Assembly: GCF_038502225.1 (NCBI RefSeq)
Contig: NC_091303.1
Span: 28,134,635 to 28,198,634, forward strand
DNA length: 64,000 nucleotides
Source of the DNA: Cherax quadricarinatus
Taxonomy: Eukaryota > Arthropoda > Malacostraca > Decapoda > Parastacidae
Reading direction: 5' to 3'
A program made the translations under genes and the position numbers. Numbering within the stretch: the first letter of the stretch is position 1; every line of letters starts with the position of its first letter. The notes below the pieces were generated by a model, which had not been told where the DNA came from, searched no databases, and saw only the letters and a program-made list of their open reading frames with translations. Shown one piece after another: positions 1-10,300 of the stretch.

Positions 1-596
1 TGTCACTCAGGAAGTATACAAGTGTGAGTGACCAGGTGTCACTCAGGAAGTATACAAGTGTGAGTGACCAGGTGTCACTCAGGAAGTATACAAGTGTGAG
101 TGACCAGGTGTGTCTCACTCAGGAAGTATACAAGTGTGAGTGACCAGGTGTCACTCAGGAAGTATACAAGTGTGAGTGACCAGGTGTCACTCAGGAAGTA
201 TACAAGTGTGAGTGACCAGGTGTCACTCAGGAAGTATACAAGTGTGAGTGACCAGGTGTGTCTCACTCAGGAAGTATACAAGTGTGAGTGACCAGGTGTC
301 ACTCAGGAAGTATACAAGTGTGAGTGACCAGGTGTCACTCAGGAAGTATACAAGTGTGAGTGACCAGGTGTCACTCAGGAAGTATACAAGTGTGAGTGAC
401 CAGGTGTGTCTCACTCAGGAAGTATACAAGTGTGAGTGACCAGGTGTCACTCAGGAAGTTTACAAGTGTGAGTGACCAAGTGTCACTCAGGAAGTATACA
501 AGTGTGAGTGACCAGGTTTCACTCAAGAAGTATACAAGTGTGAGTGACCAGGTGTCACTCAAGAAGTATACAAGAATGAGTGACCAGGTGTCCCTC
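1..596. repeat. 36/40-bp minisatellite with a 148-bp higher-order unit
   Basis: About 16 head-to-tail copies of a 36-bp unit; every fourth copy is 40 bp because of an extra TGTC, giving an exact 148-bp higher-order period (3 x 36 + 40) seen at about 109, 257 and 405. Each monomer has 8-bp inverted arms, GTCACTCA and TGAGTGAC, around a central GTATAC palindrome. Copies decay towards 540-596 (TCAAGAAG, AAGAATGAG variants), so the right edge is probably older. The array runs off the left edge of the window. Open frames on both strands (about 63 aa, repeating TSVSDQVSLRKY on plus) are repeat shadows. Confidence 0.97.
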
Positions 597-850
597 AGGA
601 AGACAAATCTTACAGTTTTCCGGGAGCAAAATGATGCCATAACAGCAGTGCCCCTTTAACTATCTAACCTTAATTAATCCCTCATCCTCGCCTTCAAACA
701 ACAACAACAATAATAATAATAATAATGATAATCGCTTTCTCCAGCTAGTTTTCATAGAAAAATATAGAATTATACCTTGTCAGTTGTTTGACGTATTTAC
801 CTCAGGTTAAATCCCACTACTTTAACCCCTTCATTAAGTTTACTCATCAA
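597..850. other. Spacer with a short AAT/ACA microsatellite
   Basis: Unique-looking sequence. The only feature is an impure CAA/TAA trinucleotide run at about 698-735. No gene, RNA or recognisable mobile-element part was seen. Confidence 0.6.
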
Positions 851-1215
851 GAACTACTGTTTCTTAAGTCAAATAGACCCAGTGAGGAGCAGGGAAGCGG
901 CGGGGAACACTGTATCAACATCCGGGGTCCGAGACTATTCAACATCTTACCAGATGATGTCAGAAACACGGCTGGAACAAGTGTAGAAGCCTTCAAGAGG
1001 AAACTGGACATCTTCACCAGGTGCCAGATCAACCAGGCAGTGATGAATATATGGGACAGCGGGCCTCCAGCAGCAACAGCCTGGTTGACCAGGCAAGCAC
1101 CAGACGAGCCTGGCCCATGGCCGGGCTCAGAGAGTAAACTTTCGAAACTCTTCAAAGGTATATCAAAGGTAGCGTCTGATCAGCCGGACTGTGGTGCTTA
1201 CTGTAAATTTCGTGC
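851..1215 (+). mobile_element. Type I LINE, C-terminal end of RT ORF plus 3' tail
   Basis: A frame open from 788 to 1234 encodes the typical C-terminal region of a non-LTR reverse transcriptase ORF, with GPRLFNILPDDVRNTAGTSV followed by FKRKLDIF, and then the 3' tail GAGCCTGGCCCATGG..AAACTTTCGAAACTCTTCAAAGGTATA. The same tail recurs at 2.9, 39.8, 45.4 and 56.8 kb on plus and at 37.9 and 51.9 kb on minus. It is a 5'-truncated dead copy; the RT core is absent. The start chosen is where similarity to the other copies begins, not a start codon. It is the best-preserved reading frame among the isolated type I tails. Confidence 0.85.
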
Positions 1216-1452
1216 GGATAGGGCCAAAGCCTAGATGATCAAGTCATTCATGGCGAGGTTAGGTCTTGACCAGACCCTCGGACGAAACACTTCAGGTAAA
1301 CTTCAAGGAGGTAGACTGTTTCTGCTCCAGTAATACAAACTTGTGTCGACCAGGGCCCACTTATATCTATATTAATATCACAGTGAAGAAAAAAGTTCTG
1401 AAACCATGAGAGTCATTCAGCATACTTGACCATAACTAGTGCATGACATGCC
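1216..1452. other. Unassigned spacer
   Basis: Sequence between a LINE tail and the 46-bp array. I see no gene, RNA or clear repeat in it; it may be decayed LINE 3' flank. Confidence 0.5.
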
Positions 1453-1985
1453 TGCATCACTAACATAATAAATACCAGTAGCTTCCCAGTATGAACACTG
1501 CATCACTAACATAATAAATACCAGTAGCTTCCCAGTATGAACACTGCATCACTAACATAATAAATACCAGTAGCTTCCCAGTATGAACACCGCATCACGA
1601 ACATAATAAATACCAGTAGCTTCCCAGTATGAACACTGCATCACGAACATAATAAATACCAGTAGCTTCCCAGTATGAACACTGCATCACTAACATAATA
1701 AATACCAGCAGCTTCCCAGTATGAACACTGCATCACTAACATAATAAATACCAGTAGCTTCCCAGTATGAACACCGCATCACGAACATAATAAATACCAG
1801 TAGCTTCCCAGTATGAACACTGCATCACTAACATAATAAATACCAGTAGCTTCCCAGTATGAACACTGCATCACTAACATAATAAATACCAGTAGCTTCC
1901 CAGTATGAACACTGCATCACTAACATAATAAATACCAGTAGCTTCCCAGTATGAACACTGCATCACTAACATAATAAATACCAGC
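1453..1985. repeat. 46-bp minisatellite
   Basis: About 11.6 copies of a 46-bp unit containing CATCACTAACATAATAAATA and CCAGTAGCTTCCCAGTATGA. Spacing between successive CATCAC words is exactly 46. Linked variants occur: CCGCATCACGAAC appears in two units, the fourth and eighth, and CCAGCAG in one. The pairing of CCGC with CGAAC suggests unit-level copying (gene conversion or unequal exchange) rather than independent mutation. It contains no sustained ORF. Confidence 0.96.
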
Positions 1986-2094
1986 ATTAGTAAACAGAGC
2001 AAAATACTGTATTAGCAAAGTAAAAAGTTCGGTACACTAAAGCAGGGTCTTGGTGCCTTAACTCTTTCTTATCCTTATAGCAGACACAAGCAAC

Positions 2095-3025
2095 ACTCGA
2101 CACAGTTTACTATCATACTTTGTAGATGATACTAAAATAAGAGTGATAATCACCTCGGCAGAAGACACAGAAAAATTACAATATATAAACAAAGTCTTTC
2201 AGCTGGCAGTGAAGAACAACATGACGTTCAATGGTGATAAGTTCCAGATGCTTAGATATGGAATGAAGAACCCAAAAAAGAAACTATACAAAAAGTAAGA
2301 GGATTATCAAACAGAACGAAAAGAACACGCGAAGAACTTAAGTGTAAGAATGTCAGTTCACCTTTCGTTCAAAACAAAAAAAAATCACAACAAGGAAAAT
2401 GGCGGGGTGCATCATGAGAACTTTCAAAACAAGGAAAATAGTGCCAACTGTGTCAACATTCAATTCGCTTGTGCTCTTTCGCTTAGAATACTGATCAGTG
2501 TTGACGTCTCCGTTCAAGGCAGGAGAGTGATCAGAGGTGGAACAAATTCAAAGATCATTTACAGCCTGCACAGAGTAAAAAAAAAATAAAAGTCCTAAAT
2601 ATGTGTACTCGATGGAGGAGAGAAGAGATACATAGTATAATATTTTACGAGGAGGGAACATGAGGGTCTGGCTCTGAATCTGAACACTGACATAATATTT
2701 TGGAGTGAGAGATATGGGAGAAAATGTAAAATAAAGCCAGTGAAAAGCAGGGGCGCCCTGACCACAATAACAGAATATTATATCACCTGTGGTCACAGAT
2801 TTTTTAACACCTCACCAGAAGATATCCGACACACAACTGGAACCAGTGTAGAAGTCTTCAAGAGGAACCTCCGCAATTTTCTCCATGTGCGGGATCAACC
2901 AGGCTGTGATGGCTATGTGGGCCAGTAGTAACAGCCTGGTTGACCAAACAAGCCTGGCCCAGGGCCGGACTGCGGGAGTAGGAAAACTCTCGAAACCCAT
3001 CAAACGCCTAAAGTACCTTTCTTTC
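2095..3025 (+). pseudogene. Decayed type I LINE: RT catalytic region to 3' tail
   Basis: Conceptual translation of about 2100-2290 gives FVDDTKIRVIITSAEDTEK, the degenerate FADD box (RT motif C) and its flank. It is followed by ENFQNKENSAN and by QIACAL-like thumb sequence at 2400-2500, in several frames with stops. The C-terminal module and 3' tail (GGGCCGGACTGCGGGAGTAG, then AAAACTCTCGAAACCCATCAAA) end near 3015. It matches the minus-strand type I element at 5.5-7.9 kb and the fragment at 38.9-39.8 kb. Frameshifts and stops make it a pseudogene; the region 5' of the FADD box is missing. Confidence 0.8.
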
Positions 3026-3181
3026 ATTTTAGTGTATATCATTTATATCATCCCACACCAAACAATCAAGTCAGACCAGCAAACAGAAAAATGGCTGGAA
3101 TATATCATTATTTCCATAATCAGATGAGTATAAAATGTGGAATTTTTGGAGAGAATAGTACAGGTGACACTAAAATGTTGT

Positions 3182-3199
3182 AGAGAGAGAGAGAGAGAG

Positions 3200-3280
<81 letters not shown>
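3182..3280. repeat. (GA)n(GT)n microsatellite
   Basis: About 22 bp of GA dinucleotides pass directly into about 77 bp of GT. The GT run stops exactly where the minus-strand type III LINE tail begins (ACGTACTCGCC). On the minus strand the LINE 3' end is therefore followed directly by (AC)n. Confidence 0.99.
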
Positions 3281-3283
<3 letters not shown>

Positions 3284-3978
3284 TACTCGCCTATTTGTAC
3301 TCGTCGTCAGGCCGATTTCCCTTATCCTTTCTTCATAGGACATTCCCCTTAGCTCTGGAATTAACCTTTGCACTTTCTCTAATTTCTTGACGTGCTTGAT
3401 CAAGTGCGGGTTTCAAACAGGTGCTGCATACTCCAGTATGGGCCTAACGTACACGGTGTACAGTGTCTTGAACGATTCCTTACTAAGGTATCGGAACGCT
3501 GTTCTCAGGTTTGCCAGGCGCCCATATGCTGCAGCAGTTATCTGGTTTGTGTGTGCTTCCGGAGACATGCTCGGTGTTATACTCACCCCAAGATCTTTTT
3601 CCTGGAGCGAGGTTTGCAGTCTTTGGCCACCTAGCCTATACTCCGTCTGCGGTCTTCTGTGCCCTTTCCCGATCTTCATGACCTTGCACTTGGCAGGGTT
3701 AAATTCGAGAAGCCAGTTGCTGACCCATGTGTCCAGTCTGTCCAGGTCTCTTTGAAGTACTGCCTGATCCTCATCTGATTTAATTCTCCTCATTAACTTC
3801 ACATCATCTGCGAACAGGTACACTTCTGTCTAACCCTTCCATCATATCATTCACATAAACCAAAAATAGCACTGGTCCTAGAACCGACCCCTGTGGGACC
3901 CCGCTCGTCACAGGTGCCCACTGTGATATCTCATCACGTACCATGACTTCTTGTTGTCTCCCTGTCAGGTATTCTCTG
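3281..3978 (-). mobile_element. Type III LINE: RT motifs B-C to 3' tail, 5'-truncated
   Basis: Read on the minus strand: [14 protein letters not shown], then [18 protein letters not shown] (RT motif B region), a frameshift near 3815, [13 protein letters not shown] (motif C, the FADD catalytic box), WVSNWLLEFNPAKCKVM, VRPILEYAAPV, and the C-terminal SYEERIREIGLT. An internal deletion then joins directly to the tail AGGCGAGTACGTAC and (AC)n. It lacks the endonuclease and N-terminal RT. The deletion removes roughly 300 bp that the copies at 7.9 and 48.0 kb still carry. It is non-functional as it stands. Clade is probably Jockey/CR1-like (inference from motifs only). Confidence 0.87.
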
Positions 3979-3987
3979 CATGCGTGC

Positions 3988-4068
<81 letters not shown>
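3979..4068. repeat. (GT)n microsatellite at a LINE 5' junction
   Basis: Begins as TGCGTGCGTG and becomes about 80 bp of pure GT. It separates the 5' edge of the minus-strand type III LINE from the 5' edge of the plus-strand LINE that follows. Confidence 0.99.
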
Positions 4069-4069
<1 letters not shown>

Positions 4070-4070
<1 letters not shown>

Positions 4071-5490
4071 CAGGCTGTCACCCTCCTCCCTCCCCACCTA
4101 CACTGAAGCTGAAGGTATGGTACACCAACGCTGATGGAATAACAAGTCAGTGAGAGTGGCACAAAAGAATCAAAGATGCATCACCAAACATCATAGCTCT
4201 CACCAAAACCAAGCTCGCAGGAATGATAACAGATGCCATCTTTCCAACGAGATATCAGATCTTGAGGAAAGACAGAGGGAACAGAATATGATGAGAGTAA
4301 CAGAGAGATGAATGACACACTGGCTGAAGTGGCCAGAAGGGCTCATGCGAGCAGGGCAAAGCTACTGATTGTGGATGACTTCAATCAAAAAGAAATTGAC
4401 TCGAAGAACCTGGAGCCATTTGGGGGCCCAGAAACGTGTAGGGCTAAGATGATGGAGGTGGTATTGGAAAACCTCCTGTACCAACACGCAACGGCACTAC
4501 CAGAGAGAGAAAGGAGAGGACACACCAGCAAGACTGGACCTTGTACTCACCCTGAGCAGTGCAGACATTGAGGATATCACATATGAAAGACCCCTCGGGG
4601 CCAGTGACCACGTGGTTCTGAGCTTCGAATACATAGTAGAGTTACAAGTGGAGAGGGAAGCAGGAAGGGTAGGACTAATGAAGCCAAACTACAAGAAAGG
4701 GGACTACACAGGCATGAAGAATTTCCTGCACAAGGTTCAGTGGGACAAAGCACTGGCAGAGAAGTCAGTAAATGAGATGATGGAATATGTGACAACAATA
4801 TGCAAGGAAGCTGAGGAGAGGTTTGTACCCAATGGTAACAGAAATAACGAGGCCAGGATGAGCCCTTGGTTCACTCAAAGGTGTAGAGAGGACAAAACCA
4901 AGTGTGCTAGAGAGTGGAAGAAGTATAGAAGGCACAGGGCCCAGGAGAATAAGGAGAGCAGTCATTCAGCCAGAAATGAATATGCACAGGTAAGAAGGGA
5001 GGCCCAACGACAATACAAAAACGACATCTCAGCAAAAGCCAAATCTGACCCAAAGCTGCTGTACAGCCACATTAGGAGGAAACCAATAGTCAAGGACCAG
5101 GTAATCAGGCTGAGGAAGGAAGGAAGGAGGGGAGATCACAAGAAACGACCGAGAAGTATGCAAGGAACTTAAGATGAGATTCAAAGTGCTCACAGAAGAG
5201 ACAGAAGGAACTCCAGAAAGACGGGGTAGTGGGGTACACCATCAAGTGTTGGATACAATACATACAACTGAGGAAGAAGTGAAGAGGCTGCTAAATGAGC
5301 TAGATACCTCAAAGGCGATGGGCCCAGATAACATCACTCCATGGGTCCTGAGAGAGGGAGCAGTGGCGTTATGTGTACCACTAACAACAATCTTCAACAT
5401 ATCTATCGAAACAGGGCGACTACATGAGGTATGGAAGACAGCAAATGTAGTCACAGTTGTTAAAAAAGGAGACAGACTACAGACCCAGTG
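4070..5490 (+). pseudogene. LINE 5' half: endonuclease, linker and N-terminal RT
   Basis: Plus-strand translation gives an APE-type endonuclease with WYTNADGI and IIALTKTKLAG near 4115-4220, LLIVDDFN (degenerate GDFN) near 4365, LDLVLTLSSAD near 4535 and the catalytic-type ASDHV near 4600. A basic linker follows (YAQVRREAQRQYKNDI, SDPKLLYSHIRRK). The RT N-terminus has KAMGPDNITPWVLREGA, IFNISIETGR and WKTANVVTVVKKGDR, then breaks off near 5490. Frames change near 4500 and 5172, so it is dead. Usual LINE order is endonuclease then RT, as seen here; the RT palm is missing. It could be the 5' half of the same family as 3281-3978. Confidence 0.83.
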
Positions 5491-7900
5491 GGACCCCGGA
5501 CAATACTCCGGGGGTCTGGGTTTATTTTAAACTTCCTCCCATATCTCTTACTCCAGTATGTTGTTATGACAGTGTGCAGATTTGGGACCAGGCCCTCGAG
5601 CACTTTCCAAGTGTATATTATCATGTATCTATCTCTCCTCCGCTCCAGTGAGTACATGTTCAAGATCTGAAGGCGTTCCCAGTAATTTAGGTGCTTTACT
5701 GGCTCAATGCGAGCCGTAAACGATCTCTGTATTTGTTCCAGCTCTGATATTTCTCCTGCTTTGAACGGGGCCGTCAGCACTGTTCTGAATGAGGGATCAC
5801 TAGCGATTTGAAAAGTGTCACCATCGGCATTATTTCCCTTGTTTTGAAAGTTCTCAATACCCATCCCACCATCTTCCTGACTGTCGTGATCTTTGATTTA
5901 TGTTCCTTAAAAGAAAGGTCAGCTGACATAATTATTCCCAGGTCTTTTACGTGTTCCTTTCGTTCTATTTGGTGATCCTCTTGAATGTTGCATATAGTGT
6001 TCCTTTTGAGTTCATTCTTTCCATACCTAAGACTTATCACCATTGAGCGTCATGTTGTTCTCCTCTGCCCACTGGAAAACCCTGCTAATGTCTTCCTGTA
6101 ATTTTTGCAGTGTCCTCTACTGTAGTGACTTTCATGCTTATTTTAGTGTCATCTGCAAAGATACAAAAGTGTGACGGGTGTTTTTATCTATGTCTGCTAT
6201 GAGGATGAGAAACAGCAGAGGTGCCAGGACAGTGCCTTGGGGCACTGAGCTTTTGACCTCGCTGATGCTGGATCTTGCCCTGTTCACTACCAGTTGTTGT
6301 GTTCTGTTTACCTGGAGTTTACCTGGAGAGAGTTTCGGGGGTCAACGCCCCCGCGGCCCGGTCCGTGACCAGGCCTCTGTGTGTTAGGAACCCGAAAATC
6401 CATTTGCCTACCTTTCCCGTAATGCCCATGGCCCCTCATTTTGTGAGCTATCACTCCATGATCGCATCTGTCAAACGCCTTTGCAAAATCTGTGTAAATC
6501 ACATCTGCGTTTTGGTCTTCTTCCAATGTCTCCGTAATTATGTCATAATGATTCAGCAGCTGTGACAGGCATGATCGTCCTGCTCTAAAACCATGCTGGT
6601 TCGGGTTATGCTGGTCCATGAAATTTATAATCTGCCGTCTCATCACTCTTTCGAAGATTTTTATGTGAAAAGTTAGGGCTACTGGTCTGTAATTTTTAGC
6701 TAGTGCTCTACTACCTCCCTTATGCAAATGAGCTATGTCTGCACTCTTTAAGGCCTCCGGTATTTCACCTACATCTAAGCTCTTTCTCCAAAGAATACCG
6801 AGGGCTCGTGCTAGTGGCACTTTGCACTTCTTTATAAACAGAACATTCCATGAATCTGGTCCAGGTGCTGAGTGAGTGGGCATGTTGTCCATTTCTTTTT
6901 CGAAAACTATGGGATTTGTACTGTCAGTTAGTTGGTCTGTGCGGCCTTCTGGAGTGAAAAATATTTTTGCACTTTCTACCTTGCTGTCATTTAGTGGGTT
7001 GCTGAACACCCATTTCTTGTTCATCGTCAGTATACGAATATCTTCTCAATAATGGTCCAATTCTACAGGTAATTCTTAGTTTGGATTTTCCAAAAGAAAA
7101 TAAATATTTTGGGTTTCTTGCAATATTCTGTATGGCCCTTTGTACTTCTGTTAGGTATGACATCCTGAGTTTTTGCTCTAATTCTGTGATCTCTCGGCTA
7201 AGACTATCTTTCCTCTGTTGCAACATATTTGTAACCCGTTTTCTCCTGTACTATCTCCTACACTCTCTATATCTGATGATCTGGGTTTTCTCAATGGTAC
7301 GTGCTTCATACATACCTTGTATGCTTCTATATTCAGTTTCTCTAGGCACTGGTGGAGATTTAGGGTGCTCATGACTGATTCCCAGGATATGTCTGATAAT
7401 TCTTGGTTTGTTTTTTCCCAGTCAATTCTATGGTTGTTAAAATTAAACTTACTAAACATCCCGTCTCTAACTTTAGTGGTGCAGTTCCCTAACCCTGAGT
7501 TAATATTCGTTTGAACTCCTATGATGTTGTGATCTGAATATATTGTTTTCGTAACTGTTATGTCACTGATTAGTTCCTCGTTCTTTGTGAATATCAAATC
7601 CAGGGTATTTTCATTTCTAGTGGGATCAATTATCTGTTGATTCAATGAGTACTCTTCACAAAGCCTCATTAGTTCCCTGGTATGTGCCTGTTGAGCCAGG
7701 GTGCTTCCCGGAGATATTTCTGGTATAACATTACGTTAAGCCATCTTCCATTTTACATGAGGGAGATTAAAATCTCCAAGTAAAATATTTGGTGTGGGAT
7801 TTTCTAGCCTATCCAGATAGCTACCTATCTTACTTAATTGATCTGTGAATTCCTCAGCAATTGCTGACGGTGGTTTAAATACTAGGATAATTACCAAATT
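5491..7900 (-). pseudogene. Type I LINE, most complete copy (endonuclease and RT), frameshifted
   Basis: Minus-strand reading from 7900 to 5491: NLVIILVFKPPSAIAEEF, LLGDFNLPHVKWK (endonuclease GDFN), TLDLIFTKNEELISD and YSDHNIIGV (SDH box), then a linker. RT follows: HSAPGPDSWNVLFIKK, NYRPVALT, QHGFRAGRSCLSQLLNHYD, DVIYTDFAKAFDRCDHG (motif A aspartate), VPQGTVLAPLLFLI (motif B). The FADD box is lost by frameshift near 6150. The C-terminal part has SADLSFKEHKSKI, FKSLVIPHSEQC, LNYWERLQILNMYSLERRR and YTWKVLEGLVPNL. The final 3' tail is missing at 5491, where it meets the plus-strand LINE. It is interrupted by a short nested tail at 6307-6385. Confidence 0.9.
6307..6385 (-). mobile_element. Nested type II LINE 3'-terminal scrap
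   Basis: About 78 bp beginning ACCTGGAGTTTACCTGGAG and containing CAACGCCCCCGCGGCCCGGT, the type II 3' terminus in minus orientation. It interrupts the RT frame of the surrounding type I LINE between motifs A and B; the RT reading resumes on both sides. Boundaries are approximate. A target duplication is ambiguous, with TCTGT-like words on both flanks. It shows that very short 3' ends of type II can insert. Confidence 0.8.
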
Positions 7901-8312
7901 CCAGTCCTACGGGGAAAGGTTAGGGGAAATCGACCTGACGACACTGGAGGACAGGAGAGATGGGAGGGGGGGGGGGGGTATGATAACGACATATAACATA
8001 CTGAGAGGAATTGACAAGGTGGACAAAGACAGGAAGTTACAGAGATAGGACACAACAACAAGGGGTCACAATTGGAAGTTGAAGACTCAGATGAATCACA
8101 GGGATGTTAGAAAGTATTTCTTCAGTCACAGAGTTGTCAGGAAGTGCAATAGTCTGGAAGTGATGTAGTTGAAGCAGGATTCATACATAGCTTTAAGAGG
8201 CATATGATAAAGCTCATGGAGCAGGAAGTGACCTAGTAGCGACCAGTGAAGAGGCGGGGACAGGAGCTGTGACTCGACCTCTGTAACTACAACTAGGTGA
8301 GTACACGTATGT
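7900..8312 (+). mobile_element. Type III LINE C-terminal end and 3' tail
   Basis: The plus strand begins YGERLGEIDLTTLEDRRD, followed by a G-run (GGGAGGGGG..., about 14 G) that shifts frame. It continues with ITTYNILRGIDKVDKDRK, the C-terminal region, GAGGCGGGGACAGGAGCTGT and the tail AACTAGGTGAGTACACGTA. It matches 47.9-48.35 kb over its whole length. It abuts the 5' edge of the minus-strand type I LINE. Here the tail is followed by only a few AC/GT steps, not a long microsatellite. Confidence 0.87.
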
Positions 8313-8694
8313 AGTTAGTGAAGACATCACAAGACACAAGGGTGGATCAGTCTTGACCAAGACGGACCAAGCATAAATATTTCGTAGATTAATTATTCTT
8401 TGTGTCTCCACACTAGTTGACTCACGCTGTCTTCAAGGTTCCTTAAGCCAATGGTGAATCCTTGAAGGCTGCAGGTCTACACAGTTGTATCAAGGATTCT
8501 CACAGATATACTAAAAGACATTGAAATATTTCTAACAATCTTTGTGTATACATTGACTTAAATGCTTTCAAGACTACATACCTACATTTATTTTGTATAG
8601 GAAGCACTTCATTAATAACGTGGTATATATGTTCGGAGTGTGAACAAGGTAACATTTATGAAGGGATTCACAGGAAACCGGTTTAGTCGTGGTG
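8313..8694. other. Unassigned spacer
   Basis: AT-rich single-copy-looking sequence. No gene, RNA or recognised repeat was seen. Confidence 0.5.
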
Positions 8695-8862
8695 ATGGGA
8701 AACACAATGCTTGCACTCTGAAGGAAGAGTGGGGATGATGCAGTACGGAGGGTCATCTGAGTTGTGATGTCAGCATGTTCCCTGGCAATACTCTGATTAA
8801 ACGAATGACGGTGAATGTGATTCCTCTTTGTAGGGTCGCCCTACTTCGCTGAGACACATCCG
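8695..8862 (+). repeat. Dispersed SINE-like repeat, copy 1
   Basis: Shares an ordered series of words with 31105-31262: TGCACTCTGAAGGA, GATGATGC, AGGGTCAT, TTGTGATGTC and a final GTCGCCCTACTTCGCTGAGA versus GTCACTCTACCTTGGTGAGA. I recognise the layout as a dispersed repeat common in decapods (from memory). No RT or tRNA-like box is evident, so its class is open. Confidence 0.65.
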
Positions 8863-8969
8863 GCGAGCTAAAAAAAAAAAAAAAGTTTTCCTGGCCTTTA
8901 CCTACACCGGATTAAATGGAGTGTGTAGACCAGTAAGAACAACTTGTATAACGTATCTCACACATCACT

Positions 8970-9180
8970 AACAAACATTTTTTTTTCTTCAACGAACTGG
9001 CCGTGTCCCGTAGAGGCAGTGACCTAAAATGAAACACTCAAATTTTTCTTTTTAAATTTAGCAATTTATACAGGAGAAGGGAAGTTACTAGCCCCTTGCT
9101 CCTGGGATTTTAGTCGCCTCTTACGACACGCATGGCTTACGGAGGAAGGGTTCTTCTCCACTTCCCCATGGAAGTGGAAA
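8970..9180 (-). repeat. Dispersed repeat ending in the CGGCCAGTTCGTTGAAG motif
   Basis: Plus-strand words CTTCAACGAACTGGCCGTGT, GAGGCAGTGACCTAAAA, TTAGCAATTTATACAGGAGA, CTAGCCCCTTGCTCC and TTACGACACGCATGGCTTAC form a unit I recognise as a common decapod repeat. Its minus-strand end (GGTCACTGCCTCTACGGGAC) resembles the end of the 8695-8862 repeat, so the two may be oppositely oriented members of one superfamily. Class and boundaries are uncertain. Confidence 0.6.
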
Positions 9181-9476
9181 TTTTACCATTCATGATTAAG
9201 AGATCTCAACAGTGACATGTGAAGTAATGAATATGTTGGCAACCATCTGTATTAAGAGATCTCAACAGTGACGGCTTTTGTTGAATTACCTGTAATGAAC
9301 GAGTCACAAAAAGCCTACAATAGTTCAAAGGGCATCTATTTTTGATCCTTTTAACAACACTGATAGTTTAGAGCATATACAATTTTAACGAGAATAAAGG
9401 CTATTAATTATCAGTAACTGTATTAACATGATGCTCTGAAAAGTAATTTTAAGAAAAGAATATTAACTAGTGGCTG
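9181..9476. other. AT-rich spacer with a short duplication
   Basis: ATTAAGAGATCTCAACAGTG occurs twice about 55 bp apart (near 9196 and 9250). Nothing else was identified. Confidence 0.6.
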
Positions 9477-10300
9477 TGAGGACGACACAAGACCCACTGA
9501 GTGACGACAGTGACCTGACACAAGACGGACACAAGACCCACTGAGTGACGACAGTGACCTGACACAAGACGGACGACACAACACCCACTGAGTGACGACA
9601 GTGACCTGACACAGGACGGACACAAGACCCACTGAGTGACGACAGTGACCTGACACAGGACGGACGGACACAAGACCCACTGAGTGACGACAGTGACCTG
9701 ACACAGGACGGACACAAGACCCACTGAGTGACGACAGTGACCTGACACAGGACGGACGGACACAAGACCCACTGAGTGACGACAGTGACCTGACACAGGA
9801 CGGACGGACACAAGACCCACTGAGTGACGACAGTGACCTGACACAGGACGGACGGACACAAGACCCACTGAGTGACGACAGTGACCTGACACAGGACGGA
9901 CACAAGACCCACTGAGTGACGACAGTGACCTGACACAGGACGGACGGACACAAGACCCACTGAGTGACGACAGTGACCTGACACAGGACGGACGGACACA
10001 AGACCCACTGAGTGACGACAGTGACCTGACACAGGACGGACACAAGACCCACTGAGTGACGACAGTGACCTGACACAGGACGGACACAAGACCCACTGAG
10101 TGACGACAGTGACCTGACACAGGACGGACGGACACAAGACCCACTGAGTGACGACAGTGACCTGACACAGGACGGACACAAGACCCACTGAGTGACGACA
10201 GTGACCTGACACAGGACGGACACAAGACCCACTGAGTGACGACAGTGACGTGACACAGGACGGACACAAGACCCACTGAGTGACGACAGTGACCTGACAC
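9477..10300. repeat. 44/48-bp minisatellite
   Basis: About 18 copies of a 44-bp unit (ACAAGACCCACTGAGTGACG, then ACAGTGACCTGACACAGGAC). The spacer is GGAC or doubled GGACGGAC, giving 44- or 48-bp monomers. The second half of the unit is the monomer of the next array, so the 18/22-bp array probably arose from a truncated 44-bp unit or the reverse. Together with the next array it is stop-free in all three minus frames. Confidence 0.96.
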
